From contig NZ_CABJDN010000015.1 in the NCBI RefSeq assembly GCF_902364365.1, positions 1 through 64,000 of the forward strand: a stretch of DNA of 64,000 bases. Reading direction: 5' to 3'. Of the stretch, positions 8,531 through 17,469 are shown one piece after another. Below the pieces are notes generated by a model. The model was not told the DNA's origin and did not search any database. It saw only the letters and a list, made by a program, of their open reading frames with translations. Origin of the DNA: Bacteroides intestinalis. GTDB taxonomy: Bacteria; Bacteroidota; Bacteroidia; Bacteroidales; Bacteroidaceae. The position numbers were made by a program, and so were the translations under genes. Positions within the stretch are counted from its first letter, which is position 1. Each line of letters opens with the position of its first letter.

Positions 8531-8906
8531 CGCAGTAACAGGTTTTATCGGTAAGGATGCAGAAATCCGTAGTTTTGAAACAGCAAGCGTAGCACGCTTT
8601 TCTATCGCGGTCAGCCGTGCAGACAAGACAGGTGAAGAAACCTCTTATGTTTCCGCTTTCATGGGGATTGAAGCCTGGAGAAAGAATGAAGCACTGGATT
8701 CCTTCGATGTATTGAAAAAAGGTGAGCTGATAACCGTTGAAGGCTACTTTAAGCCGGAAGAATGGACGGATTCTAAAAGTGGGGAGAAGCGTAACCGCAT
8801 TGTGATGGTAGCCACCAAGTTTTATCCGGCTCCGGAAAAAGAAGAAGAAAAACCGGATCAGCCTAAACAGAAGGCTGTCTCTAAAAAGAAAAAAGCAAGC
8901 AAATGA
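8508..8906 (+). CDS. ssb: Single-stranded DNA-binding protein, full-length paralogue
   Basis: The 132-residue protein has an OB-fold of about 108 residues (SFAVTGFIGKDAEIRSF, VARFSIAVSRADKT, GELITVEGYFKPEEW, IVMVATKFYPAP) and a lysine-rich tail ending KKKKASK. Chromosomal SSBs end in an acidic tip that recruits partners; this tail is basic instead, which suggests a plasmid-specific role. It is preceded by ssb leader copy 2 and followed by a strong terminator, so it is probably expressed alone. Confidence 0.85.
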   Translation: MKKIENSFAVTGFIGKDAEIRSFETASVARFSIAVSRADKTGEETSYVSAFMGIEAWRKNEALDSFDVLKKGELITVEGYFKPEEWTDSKSGEKRNRIVMVATKFYPAPEKEEEKPDQPKQKAVSKKKKASK

Positions 8907-8909
8907 TTG

Positions 8910-8934
8910 AAGCGGCCTAGTGCCGCTTTTTTTT
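8910..8934 (+). terminator. Rho-independent terminator after ssb
   Basis: A seven-base stem (AAGCGGC/GCCGCTT, five-base loop) ends in a run of eight T. It follows the ssb stop directly. Confidence 0.85.
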
Positions 8935-8964
8935 GCTACATATCCGAGAGTGTTTTTGCGTTCA

Positions 8965-9640
8965 CGCAGTATTCTTCCCCACCCTCCCCTTCATCGGAAT
9001 GACTGTTCTCATTCCCGGTTTGCCCGTAGTCATCCGCTATGCGGCTGATTATGGGCAAACCAGAAAAGAGAAGTTCCAAACGTGGGCGGGATTGCAATGG
9101 TCATCATCCGGAGCTTCGGCATTGCCGAAACAACCTCCTTCTTCCGTATTGCAGTTCCTTCCTTTTACCGTTTGTCCCGGCAGTCCGTTGCTAACCCGTT
9201 CCCCCCCTGTCACTTGTGGCAGGGAGATAGGAATACGGTTTTGCAAGCAAAACCGTATGGTTTGTTTTACTTTCCGTACTGCCCTTTTCCTTGTTTTCTG
9301 CCTCCCCTAATGTGCTTTCTTCATAGCTCCATCTGAGATCCGTTGTTTTTGAACGGCAAATTTATTTCGGTGGGTGGATACGAAAGAGTTCCGGTCTTCG
9401 CCCCTTTGTCCCGAAAAAAATAACGCCGGACGGCTTCGCTGTCCCCAACATTTTTTGTGGTCCAAAACTTTTCTGAATCCCTCCTTCCGGGGGGTTGTGT
9501 GCCGTAAAAAAAAGGCTCATAAACTCAGATGGGGCATGAAAGCTCAAAAAAAAAGTCGGCAGAAAGAAAAGGCCATCCCGGAAAGGGGTTTTAAAAAAAG
9601 GTCTTTAAATCTAGCTGAAGCATAAAATTAGAAGTTTAAC
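8965..9640 (+). repeat. Long structured leader repeat, copy B
   Basis: This is the most complete copy of the leader repeat. It begins with the CCACCCT..GGAATGACTG segment also seen at the two ssb leaders and continues into the part shared with copies A and C. Hairpins include TTCGGC/GCCGAA near 9115-9129, CCTG..CAC/GTG..CAGG near 9206-9224, and a perfect 12-base stem ATACGGTTTTGC with its complement at 9233-9258. Homology with copy C ends around AAGTTTAAC, 20 bases before the next gene. Confidence 0.78.
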
Positions 9641-9660
9641 AAACTAAGTAGCAGAAGTAT

Positions 9661-9852
9661 ATGCAAATCATTCAATTTGTTTTTTCGGTCATCATCGCTC
9701 TTTGTGCAGTGGCTATGTTTGTCGGAGCGGTAATAACGCCAAGTCCGATAAAGGTTGTGTCGGTTACGTTGTTGGCTCTTATTTGCCTATTCTCCTTGTT
9801 TCTCGTGAAATTGGCTTATTGTGAAATGAAATCTAAAAATGATATACTATGA
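9661..9852 (+). CDS. Small two-helix membrane protein
   Basis: The 63-residue product has two hydrophobic segments, about residues 4-27 and 33-54, and a short polar tail, so it should sit in the inner membrane. Its stop overlaps the PcfK-like start by four bases. No family is recognised. Position just before pcfK/pcfJ and behind leader copy B suggests co-expression with those genes during establishment or transfer. Confidence 0.6.
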   Translation: MQIIQFVFSVIIALCAVAMFVGAVITPSPIKVVSVTLLALICLFSLFLVKLAYCEMKSKNDIL

Positions 9853-10259
9853 AAGTGTCAGAACAATTTAAAAGTACCATCAAGGCATACCTTGATAATA
9901 TGGCAGCGGTGGATAGTCTGTTTGCTCCAGTCTATCAAAAACCTACAAAGAATATAGATAATTGCATTACCTATATTTTAAACCAAGTGAAGAAAAGCGG
10001 TTGCTGTGGTTTTAGTGATGATGAAATTTTTGGTATGGCGTTGCACTATTATCAGGAAGATAATATTGAGGTGGGTAGCCCATTGAAATGTAATGTAGTC
10101 GTAAATCATCATGTTGAATTGTCAGAGGAAGAAAAGAAAGCGGCTCGTGAGGCTGCTATCAAAAAATTGCAGGAGGAAGAATTGGCAAAGTTGAAGAAGC
10201 GTCAACAAGCTAAACGTGAGAACAACACCGAAGTACAAACCCAGTTAACTCTTTTTTGA
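9849..10259 (+). CDS. PcfK-like protein
   Basis: This 136-residue soluble protein fits the PcfK-like family of gram-positive and Bacteroidales conjugative elements. The N-terminal part is helical (MKVSEQFKSTIKAYLDNMA, NCITYILNQVKKSGCCGFSDDEIFGMALHYYQED) and the C-terminal half is a charged coiled coil rich in E, K and A (about 95-128). It ends one base before the PcfJ-like gene. The biochemical role of PcfK is not established. Confidence 0.75.
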   Translation: MKVSEQFKSTIKAYLDNMAAVDSLFAPVYQKPTKNIDNCITYILNQVKKSGCCGFSDDEIFGMALHYYQEDNIEVGSPLKCNVVVNHHVELSEEEKKAAREAAIKKLQEEELAKLKKRQQAKRENNTEVQTQLTLF

Positions 10260-10260
10260 T

Positions 10261-11508
10261 ATGAAACCCAAGACAAAATTACAAATGGAAATCGTGAATG
10301 GGAGCAGGAAGTTAGCTCCCGTTTCAGAGGCTCAAAAGCGTTATGCCTATAAACATTGCTTTGTGCATTATTTCAAGCGTGATGCAAAGGGGAATTGCTT
10401 TTGTTTGGATTGTGGGCATACATGGCGGGATAAGGAAGATAAGAAAAACTGTAAATGTCCTCATTGCGGTATGAACCTGAAATTGGAGAATAGCAGGAAA
10501 AGGACGGCTGTATATAAAGAATATTTTTGTGTGATTACTACATACAAGCAATATCAAGTTATCCGTTTTTTTATGGTGGACTGCCGGCTGAAAAAAGGGT
10601 CTCCGGCTAATTACTTTATAATTGAGGCGGTACAGTGTTGGATGAATAAAGAGGGCAAGACAGAAACGCTGTCTTTGCTGCGGGGCATGTCTATATTTTA
10701 TTACGATGCATGGATATATGGAAGTTCTTTGGAATTGCGTAAGCGGAATGTGCATCATGACCGTATTTATGATATTTGCCCGGCAGTTATCTATCCGAGA
10801 ATGAAAGTGATACCCGAACTTACGAGGAATGGATTTAAGGGTGCCTTTTATGATATTTGTCCGAGTTCCTTCTTTATGACATTATTAACTGATAATCGGA
10901 TGGAGATATTATATAAGGCAGGGCAAATGAATTTGTTCTTGAGATTTTTAGAGAGAAAATACGGTATAGATAAGTATTGGACGTATGTAAAAATCTGTTT
11001 AAGACATGACTATGTGATACATGATGCGGACTTGTGGCTGGACTATGTGGATATGCTGATAGAAAATAAATTGGATGCGAGAAATCCTCATTATTTGTGT
11101 CCGTTGAATGTAGAAGAAGCGCATGATTGGGTGATGGGGAAATGTAAGAAAAAATATTCTGAAAAGGATGAAAAAGACTATATTGCTGCCAAATCACGTT
11201 TCTTTAATCTTTCGTTTGCGGATGGAAATATTATGGTTCGGGTATTGGAAAGCCTTTCGGACTTTTACAAAGAGGGAAAGTTGCTGCATCATTGTGTATT
11301 CAGCAACGCCTATTATAAGAGAGAAGATTCGTTGATAATGTCGGCAACGGTGGATGGAAGGCGCATGGAAACGGTGGAGTTTTCACTTAGCAGGATGGAG
11401 GTGTGCCAGTGTCGTGGAAAGTCTAACCAATTATCAGCCTATCATGACCGGATTCTGAATTTGGTACGGGATAATATACCGTTGATAAGGGAAAGGATGG
11501 TAGTGTAA
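10261..11508 (+). CDS. PcfJ-like protein
   Basis: This 415-residue protein has an N-terminal zinc ribbon (CLDCGHTW then CKCPHCG, about residues 48-78) and a C-terminal PcfJ signature (EGKLLHHCVFSNAYYKRED, about 338-356, followed by MSATVDGRR). PcfJ-like proteins are widespread in conjugative elements beside PcfK; their function is unknown, but the zinc ribbon suggests nucleic-acid contact. The gene is the last of a three-gene operon that ends at a strong hairpin. Confidence 0.8.
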   Translation: MKPKTKLQMEIVNGSRKLAPVSEAQKRYAYKHCFVHYFKRDAKGNCFCLDCGHTWRDKEDKKNCKCPHCGMNLKLENSRKRTAVYKEYFCVITTYKQYQVIRFFMVDCRLKKGSPANYFIIEAVQCWMNKEGKTETLSLLRGMSIFYYDAWIYGSSLELRKRNVHHDRIYDICPAVIYPRMKVIPELTRNGFKGAFYDICPSSFFMTLLTDNRMEILYKAGQMNLFLRFLERKYGIDKYWTYVKICLRHDYVIHDADLWLDYVDMLIENKLDARNPHYLCPLNVEEAHDWVMGKCKKKYSEKDEKDYIAAKSRFFNLSFADGNIMVRVLESLSDFYKEGKLLHHCVFSNAYYKREDSLIMSATVDGRRMETVEFSLSRMEVCQCRGKSNQLSAYHDRILNLVRDNIPLIRERMVV

Positions 11509-11515
11509 TGAATAG

Positions 11516-11550
11516 CCCACACATCTAAATGTGTGGGAGTTCTTTTTTGG
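11516..11550 (+). terminator. Terminator after pcfJ-like gene
   Basis: A perfect nine-base stem (CCCACACAT/ATGTGTGGG, loop CTAA, 11516-11537) is followed by a T run. A second inverted repeat (TTCTTTTTTGG with its complement, to about 11577) overlaps and may stop transcription from both sides. Confidence 0.8.
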
Positions 11551-11607
11551 AAGACGCCCAAAAAAGAACCCCAAAAAACGTTGTCGCTACACATCGTTAC
11601 GCTCGGA

Positions 11608-12093
11608 TTATTTGCTTGTCGGCTTTAGTTTGCCGATACATTTTTCCATGTCGGGGGACAATAGGAAAGAAGCCGTCTTTTTCTGCTGCACCCCTGAGTG
11701 TGGCTGGACGATGGCATACCTGCATTTTAATATCTTGCCGATAACTTCCGTACTGTCACGGTGCAGGTACATGGCTTTCATGGCATCCGTTGCTTTCAGG
11801 CTTTTTTCGGCTTCCATATAGGCGGAAAAGGACGGTTTGAATAAGGCACGGGGACTTTCCGCTTTCTGTATGACAGCGGATAATTGTGCGCTTTTGTTGT
11901 TCAGGTAGCACAGGCTGTCCGATACGGTGACGTCTTCTGTTTCCAACACTTCCAGTAGTTCGAACTTTAAATCCGTCCAGGTGCCGTGAGAATCTGTCTG
12001 AACCCATTCCGCAATGGCCTTCTCATAGCCGGGTTTGCTGCATGAGGAAAAGGCAATGAGCAGCATACAAAAAAATAAATGCTTGATATTCAT
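11608..12093 (-). CDS. Lipoprotein at the end of the transfer operon
   Basis: The 161-residue protein has a lipoprotein signal peptide with lipobox-like FSSC (Cys18), so it should be exported and lipid-anchored. The mature part is helical and polar. It is the last gene of the - strand transfer operon, 53 bases after the primase-like gene. I do not recognise a named family; similar-sized lipoproteins are usual in Bacteroidales conjugative elements. Confidence 0.65.
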   Translation of the reverse strand: MNIKHLFFCMLLIAFSSCSKPGYEKAIAEWVQTDSHGTWTDLKFELLEVLETEDVTVSDSLCYLNNKSAQLSAVIQKAESPRALFKPSFSAYMEAEKSLKATDAMKAMYLHRDSTEVIGKILKCRYAIVQPHSGVQQKKTASFLLSPDMEKCIGKLKPTSK

Positions 12094-12146
12094 ATTGATC
12101 TGATTTTATAGGTTGTCGTATTATGTGATGGAGCAAATCTATGAGG

Positions 12147-13172
12147 TTACTGGCCGTCCTCCGTGGAGGAACAGATGCCACACGAGATTTTCAGATCATC
12201 GTTCCAATCCTTGTTTTCCGAAAGTTCGACGTTCTTCAGTTTCCGTACCTTGTTGCGGAGTTCATCGTTACTCAGGCTCTCGACATCAGTCGTATCGCCA
12301 TGAAAGTAACGATGCAGCCATAGAGTGTACTTGTGCCCTTGTTTGTCGTTGTCAAAGATGCTCCGGAGCTCCTTTACCTGGTTCTTGTCAAGAATCAGGC
12401 GTAATAGCCTCATTTGTCCTTCCGTGAATGTCCCTTCCGTAGATACATATACAAGATTGAGGTCGTTTCCGGAATGGCGTAATTGATAGTGGGAGATACA
12501 GTCTATAAATGACTCCCCAATGTAGAGAATGTCTATCGGGCGGCTTTTGTCATGGTTGCTGGTCGCCAGACAGTCGAACTTGCCACCGATAATCCCTTTG
12601 AATGTTTCATTTCGTTGAGAAATGGCTTGCACACCGTTTTCATTGTACATCTTGATGCACACGTTGCGGTAAACACTCCCTTTGTTCTTTACCTCACGGA
12701 TAAAGAAAGTGTCTTTGAAGAACCGGCTTTCAATGCTTTCTTTCAGGATACCTCTTTTCTGGAGATAATTGCCCTTGTAGGGTTGTAGCTGGCTCAAGTA
12801 GAATTGAAGTTCGTCCGCTCTCATGCTTGTGTTACCTACTTCATACCGGCTTTTTTCGGGTGTCGTGATGCGGTTGGTGTTGATGTAGTTCTGAAGGATC
12901 TCCCCCACCTCGCGCAAGGACGGCATTTTTCCGGTTGTTTCAAATAGATGTTCCTGCATCAGATCCATGATACTGCGGCCACGCACGCTGTCACTATGCA
13001 CGTCCCAATAGGTGTATTGGTTCTGCGAGTTCCGCTTGATGACGATGGTATGCGTTCCGTTGCTCATTTTGGGACAGGAGTTGGAAGAGCCTTCCACGAT
13101 TTTCCATCCTAGTTCCAGCAGGAAATCGGGCAGAGAAATGGTTGTTTTTATCTGATTGAAATCGACTTTCAT
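12147..13172 (-). CDS. Toprim primase-like protein
   Basis: The 341-residue protein resembles the CHC2/Toprim-type primases and DUF3991-Toprim proteins of Bacteroidales mobile elements. An N-terminal degenerate DNA-binding part (SYWDVHS-type segment, about 50-70) is followed by a Toprim domain: ILYIGESFIDCI (Glu220) and IFDNDKQG (Asp274 and Asp276). It would prime second-strand synthesis on transferred DNA or plasmid replication. No clear zinc-binding CHC2 motif is visible, so primer synthesis is inferred from the Toprim part. Confidence 0.75.
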   Translation of the reverse strand: MKVDFNQIKTTISLPDFLLELGWKIVEGSSNSCPKMSNGTHTIVIKRNSQNQYTYWDVHSDSVRGRSIMDLMQEHLFETTGKMPSLREVGEILQNYINTNRITTPEKSRYEVGNTSMRADELQFYLSQLQPYKGNYLQKRGILKESIESRFFKDTFFIREVKNKGSVYRNVCIKMYNENGVQAISQRNETFKGIIGGKFDCLATSNHDKSRPIDILYIGESFIDCISHYQLRHSGNDLNLVYVSTEGTFTEGQMRLLRLILDKNQVKELRSIFDNDKQGHKYTLWLHRYFHGDTTDVESLSNDELRNKVRKLKNVELSENKDWNDDLKISCGICSSTEDGQ

Positions 13173-13307
13173 AACGTTGACTGGATTAGTTGAATCTCAT
13201 TTTATCTGAGCTTAGATTATAAATGAGAAAGATTATCTTTCATAAAGATAAGAAATATCATCTAAATATGGAAGAGAAAGTATATGTTTTTTGATTCGTC
13301 TGCATTT

Positions 13308-13727
13308 TTATTTCAAGGTACTGTAAACCAAATCAACAGTAGTGTCTATACCGGGAACGGCCTCCAACTGTTTGCTCTGGTTGAATACGCTTTCCCCGTC
13401 TTTTTTTATCTGCATGGTGATGATAGCACTCTCTTTTGAATAGAGAATGCCTTGCACGGTAATTTGGCTGACAGGCTTTTCCGTGCTGTATTCCGCTTTA
13501 TCGGTGAAACTCTCATCTACGGAAGCTGCGGAGGTACCGGTGCGTTCGTTCCTGAATCTCACGCCGTCAAGATTATATATATGCACACTGCCTTTGGGTG
13601 AGGAACCGGTTACGGCTACGGTGATGTGATACATGCCGGCTTTGTCTGTTTCCGATTGGATTTCCTCTTTGTTGCATGAAGCGGCCAATAAGCAGGCTGC
13701 CGCTAATAATGAATGAATTTTTCTCAT
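13308..13727 (-). CDS. Lipoprotein of the transfer operon
   Basis: This 139-residue protein has a signal peptide ending in LLAASC (Cys18) and a beta-rich mature part (YHITVAVTGSSPKGSVHIYNL, ITVQGILYSKESAIITMQI). It lies between the coupling protein and the primase-like gene. Its position recalls TraQ of CTnDOT, but I see no convincing sequence match, so I leave it unnamed. It may be a mating-pore accessory or surface-exclusion factor. Confidence 0.6.
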   Translation of the reverse strand: MRKIHSLLAAACLLAASCNKEEIQSETDKAGMYHITVAVTGSSPKGSVHIYNLDGVRFRNERTGTSAASVDESFTDKAEYSTEKPVSQITVQGILYSKESAIITMQIKKDGESVFNQSKQLEAVPGIDTTVDLVYSTLK

Positions 13728-13749
13728 GGTAGGATTCTTTTGTTGAATG

Positions 13750-15696
13750 TTATCGGATGATTTTTTGTTCTGTCTTGTGTGTCCCGGTTGGCGGAACTGC
13801 TGACTTTTCTTTTAATTTGTCCTCTATCTTTTTGAGGATGGCGTTGACATCTTCAATGATTTTGATGTAGTTCTGCTGGATAATCTCTTCCAGGATTTCC
13901 AGTTCCATCTCTTCTTTGCCGTTGCCCAGTTTGACCGGTAAGGAGAAACGGGGTATCTCCTTCTCTTCAAAACGGCACATATCCATCTGCACGCTGAAGA
14001 ATGGCGGCTTGCCTCCGGCAATCTTGCCAATGAAGTGTCCGGCTGCTTGTCCGGCAATGTCCCTTGCCTTTAAGACTTTTTCTTTTTGCAGGCTCTCCGT
14101 GACACTGTTATTGCCACCGGCTTGGTGTGAATAAGATTCTTGCGCTTCTTTCTTCTCCCCAAGCAAGTTCTCGATGTCTTTGGCGGTCTTCTCATTTCCG
14201 GTCATACCGTAAGCCTGCGTTCCGCAGGAGGCTTTCAGGATGTTGGCACTTTTCTCTCCATAGTCCCTGACCGCTTGGTTGAAGTCCTGAACGGCGAGAA
14301 TGGTAGCGACATTGTGCTTCCGGGCGGTTCCGATGAAAGTGTCAATGCCTTGCAACAGGATGGTCGGAAATTCATCTACCATGAATATGCTGGTCGCTTT
14401 GCCGGGATTGTTCATCTGTGACATCAAGACGCTGCCGATGCAGGAAATAGCAGGGGAAACGGCTTCCTTGATGGTGGGCGCATTGCCTACGCATAACAGC
14501 GTTGGGTGTTCCTTGTTGGTTATATCCAAAGAGAACTCTTCTTCGGGAAGTGGCGACAACACCCAGAAGATGTATTTGTTGTTCAGGAGTACCAACGGAG
14601 TCTGTGCGGATGATACGGCTCCGGCTGTCTGCTGTTGTGCACCCAGTTTCCAGGCGGTCAGCATGGAGGACATGTTCAATGCGATTTCAGGATCTTCCGA
14701 CAGCCAGTGGAATACTAGGTTGCTGTCAGAAAGGGCAAGGGCTATCACATGGGGCAGCGTACAGATACCAAGCTTCCTTTCCTTGAAACATTTATAGGCG
14801 ATTGAATAGACGTAGTTGATGGCATTGTTGGCCCAAAAGTCGGTCTTTTCCTTCCAGCTTGCTTCCAGATTCTTCATCAGTGTCATGATGATATTGCGGA
14901 TGAATAGCGATTCGTTTCCCTTTGACATGTATTGCGGAGAAAGTACGTTCACCCTGACCGTGCGTGACATATCCACAAAGTTGATATAGGCGAAACGGGG
15001 TGTTTCCATCCCCTTGTTCCGGAAATGTTCGATGCTTCCGTATGCGATACGTGAGAGGATGGGTGACTTGTCCTTGGTGGGATCACCCTCCCAATCGTAC
15101 ACGAATCCGGCATAGTTGCGCTCGGCGCACTGGTAGATGATTCCCTTGATCCAGCTCTCTGATTTACCGCTTCCCGGACCGCCGTCGATATAGACATTCT
15201 GCTGCGGCTTATGGATGACCAGCGGCCCGGAGGCGGTTTCAAAGCGGAAGTAGAAAGCCGATTCTTCCCGGCTTAACCCGAAAATGCTATCATCGGATTG
15301 GGCATGACGCCGGATGAAATAAGGCAGAGTCTTGATGACAAGCAGCGTGTACGCTACGAATAGAATGGGAAATACAAATAGGTTATACCACGCTGATAAC
15401 CGGCTGAATCCGACAACCAGCATGGATGCCGTAACCAGTGTCATACTGGTGTAAACCCATTTCTTGTTTTCGTCTTTCACTTTGCCAACCGGAAAGAGAA
15501 AAGCGAGGCCTCCGATCAGGATAACGTAGAGAAACCGGAATAGGATATCCTTCTCCATCAGCCTTTCCCACATGGCCGGATTACGTAGTGGAGCGTATAA
15601 TCCCGTAACGATAGCCCACTGAAACAGTACGGCTGTCCCGATGAGCGTGGATAGCAGGATCAGGATGAATGACAGGTCTTTCTTCTCTCTTTCCAT
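13750..15696 (-). CDS. Type IV coupling protein (VirD4/TraG-family ATPase)
   Basis: The 648-residue protein has four hydrophobic segments in its first 125 residues and a cytoplasmic ATPase with Walker A GGPGSGKS (172-179) and Walker B SIFMVDE (436-442). A late VQDFNQ segment fits the motif that follows Walker B in VirD4 proteins. It should bring the relaxase-DNA complex to the mating pore. It sits inside the operon, downstream of SSB and the ArdC-like gene, rather than beside the mob genes as in some Bacteroides elements. Confidence 0.92.
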   Translation of the reverse strand: MEREKKDLSFILILLSTLIGTAVLFQWAIVTGLYAPLRNPAMWERLMEKDILFRFLYVILIGGLAFLFPVGKVKDENKKWVYTSMTLVTASMLVVGFSRLSAWYNLFVFPILFVAYTLLVIKTLPYFIRRHAQSDDSIFGLSREESAFYFRFETASGPLVIHKPQQNVYIDGGPGSGKSESWIKGIIYQCAERNYAGFVYDWEGDPTKDKSPILSRIAYGSIEHFRNKGMETPRFAYINFVDMSRTVRVNVLSPQYMSKGNESLFIRNIIMTLMKNLEASWKEKTDFWANNAINYVYSIAYKCFKERKLGICTLPHVIALALSDSNLVFHWLSEDPEIALNMSSMLTAWKLGAQQQTAGAVSSAQTPLVLLNNKYIFWVLSPLPEEEFSLDITNKEHPTLLCVGNAPTIKEAVSPAISCIGSVLMSQMNNPGKATSIFMVDEFPTILLQGIDTFIGTARKHNVATILAVQDFNQAVRDYGEKSANILKASCGTQAYGMTGNEKTAKDIENLLGEKKEAQESYSHQAGGNNSVTESLQKEKVLKARDIAGQAAGHFIGKIAGGKPPFFSVQMDMCRFEEKEIPRFSLPVKLGNGKEEMELEILEEIIQQNYIKIIEDVNAILKKIEDKLKEKSAVPPTGTHKTEQKIIR

Positions 15697-15707
15697 GGCC
15701 GTTGCTG

Positions 15708-16049
15708 TTATTGGGGTTGTCCGGATGCCGTTCCGTCACCGCTCTCTTTTTTCTCTGCCTTTCCCAGTAACTCAATGCGTGAGACGGTCAGGCTGACGGA
15801 TGGGATGTGGCTACCGTCATCCTTCTGGAATACATCGGCATACACATCGCCGCAGACATATACCTGTGTCCCTTTTTTCAGATACTCAAAGACTTTACTC
15901 TCGTAATTCACGAAACAGCATACCCATAGGGTCTGTTCCTCGTTGTTCACGTTCTTGTACTTGGTGGATACATGGAAGTTGAATCCTTTTCCGTTCTTGT
16001 TCTGCCGGGCATCCGCACCGACATAACCGATAATTTGTCCTGTAAACAT
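15708..16049 (-). CDS. ssb: Single-stranded DNA-binding protein of the transfer operon
   Basis: The protein has about 113 residues with an SSB OB-fold: MFTGQIIGYVGADARQ, NFHVSTKYKNV, TLWVCCFV, and YLKKGTQVYVCGDVYADVF. I chose the internal ATG because it matches the usual SSB start and avoids overlapping the ArdC-like gene. It is unrelated in detail to the two ssb genes near 5.3 and 8.5 kb, making three SSBs in the window. The tail lacks a clear acidic tip. It probably coats DNA during transfer. Confidence 0.82.
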   Translation of the reverse strand: MFTGQIIGYVGADARQNKNGKGFNFHVSTKYKNVNNEEQTLWVCCFVNYESKVFEYLKKGTQVYVCGDVYADVFQKDDGSHIPSVSLTVSRIELLGKAEKKESGDGTASGQPQ

Positions 16050-16068
16050 AATGATGGTTTTTAAAAGT

Positions 16069-17262
16069 TTATAATCCGAGCTGTGGCTCATTCATATTTT
16101 TCATGGCTGGCTCCGCTTCCATGGAAGGCAGCGAAATGCCGAAAGTGCTGTGTAGCGTTTCAAGGTTGTCGGCTGTAGGATGGTTTGCCGCAACACTTTC
16201 CAATAACCGTGATGAAGGGGTAAAACCTTCGTTTTTCATCTGCTCCAATACCGGACGGTTGTCTTGCAGGACGGCCTGCGTGAACCGTTCCTCCGGTGTG
16301 AGGTACTGTTCCATCCGTGCGGTATGTTCCTGAATCATATTGCTGGCTTTTCCTACATCGGCAAGGATGTTGTAGATGAATTTGGGATCTTCTTTCAAGG
16401 CTCCCAGCCAGTTTTTTAGATACATGGCATTTTCTTCCCGGATATGGGTGGATATTCCCAGGCTTTGCCCGACGGTAGCGGAGGTGAGTTCGGCAACCAG
16501 TTCCTCTTTGGCATATTGCTTGTCTCCGAAAATCACGCCTTTTTCCCGGTTCAGATGCTCAGGTTCTCCAGTCGAGTGCGCTATCTCATGCAGTAGTGTG
16601 GAGTAGAAATTCTCTCCGTCCTTAAACTGCCCCTTCAGGGGTACGACGATATGGTTATCTTCTCCCCTTGCATGGTAAGCACTATTTCCTTCCTTGGAAT
16701 AAATGGGGCAGATCCATTGCTGTTCCCGTACCATCGCATCAATCAGAGGCACGGTGAGCATCCCTTGCTCGTCCTTGATGGCCGGTATCTTGAATTGCTC
16801 CTTCAATGCTTCCCATTTCTCCGGTTTCGTTTCCTGAAGATTGGTCTGCTGTACGTTGAACACATTGTATGTCTTCAGAAACGGCGTGACCTTATATTCC
16901 TGCTGCTCGTTTTTATCCAGGTTCTTATATACGTCGAAAGGTATTTTCTTTCCGTTCTTGTCTCTTACTGAGAAATTCCAGTAAATGACTGGGAATGACT
17001 TTTCTCCTTTCAGTATGTTAAGGCCGTTGTCTTTGGCTTGCATGAAGGTCATATAGACCGGCAGGCTGTACTGCTCTTTTTCCGAAAGTAGAAACAACAT
17101 GAAAGAATTTACTCCGTTGTAGGTTCTTCCCTCGATATTTTGCGGAAGTCCCCCACCCTTTATCCCGAACCAAGGCTTTTGCCAGTTGTCTTCCACCTGC
17201 TTTATCTTTTCGATCATCAGTTCGGCGAAACGCTGTAATGCTTTATCACTTGCTGTATCCAT
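16069..17262 (-). CDS. ArdC-like antirestriction protein with metalloprotease-type domain
   Basis: The 397-residue protein has the ArdC arrangement. An N-terminal single-strand-binding domain (about 1-135, with RTYNGVNSFML and YMTFMQAKDNGLNILKGEK) is followed by a zincin-like domain with HEIAHSTG (225-232) and EELVAE (253-258). ArdC proteins protect incoming single-stranded plasmid DNA from restriction. Residues 326-397 carry an extra C-terminal module (AVLQDN..EQMKNEGFTPSS..) that is also found in the next DUF3945 protein and in a HipA toxin of this window. The 14-base TTTTTCCGAAAGTA motif lies inside the coding region. Confidence 0.82.
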   Translation of the reverse strand: MDTASDKALQRFAELMIEKIKQVEDNWQKPWFGIKGGGLPQNIEGRTYNGVNSFMLFLLSEKEQYSLPVYMTFMQAKDNGLNILKGEKSFPVIYWNFSVRDKNGKKIPFDVYKNLDKNEQQEYKVTPFLKTYNVFNVQQTNLQETKPEKWEALKEQFKIPAIKDEQGMLTVPLIDAMVREQQWICPIYSKEGNSAYHARGEDNHIVVPLKGQFKDGENFYSTLLHEIAHSTGEPEHLNREKGVIFGDKQYAKEELVAELTSATVGQSLGISTHIREENAMYLKNWLGALKEDPKFIYNILADVGKASNMIQEHTARMEQYLTPEERFTQAVLQDNRPVLEQMKNEGFTPSSRLLESVAANHPTADNLETLHSTFGISLPSMEAEPAMKNMNEPQLGL

Positions 17263-17265
17263 GAT

Positions 17266-17451
17266 TTATTGGTATAGATTTCTGTTCTCGTAATCAAGCA
17301 GCCATTCTCTGGCCGTTTGGTTGTTTGTCTCTTGCTGCTTGGCAGCCATCTCTTCTTGATAGGCTTGTGCAAGCTCTTCCTGTGCAAGTAGAAACTCTAA
17401 GTCACTGATTTCTCCTGCAATGTTTTTCTGTACTAATTCATCGTAATCCAT
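17266..17451 (-). CDS. Small acidic protein before the ArdC-like gene
   Basis: The 61-residue product is acidic, glutamine-rich and largely helical (LEFLLAQEELAQAYQEEMAAKQQE), without membrane segments. It ends three bases before the ArdC-like start and begins 18 bases after the DUF3945 gene, so it is part of the operon. No family is recognised; a small adaptor or antirestriction co-factor is possible. Confidence 0.55.
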   Translation of the reverse strand: MDYDELVQKNIAGEISDLEFLLAQEELAQAYQEEMAAKQQETNNQTAREWLLDYENRNLYQ

Positions 17452-17469
17452 AATTCCTGATTTTTTAGG

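Noticed and set aside
13308..13727. Assignment as TraQ
   Set aside because: The gene position and lipoprotein signal are compatible, but no sequence feature of TraQ was recognised.
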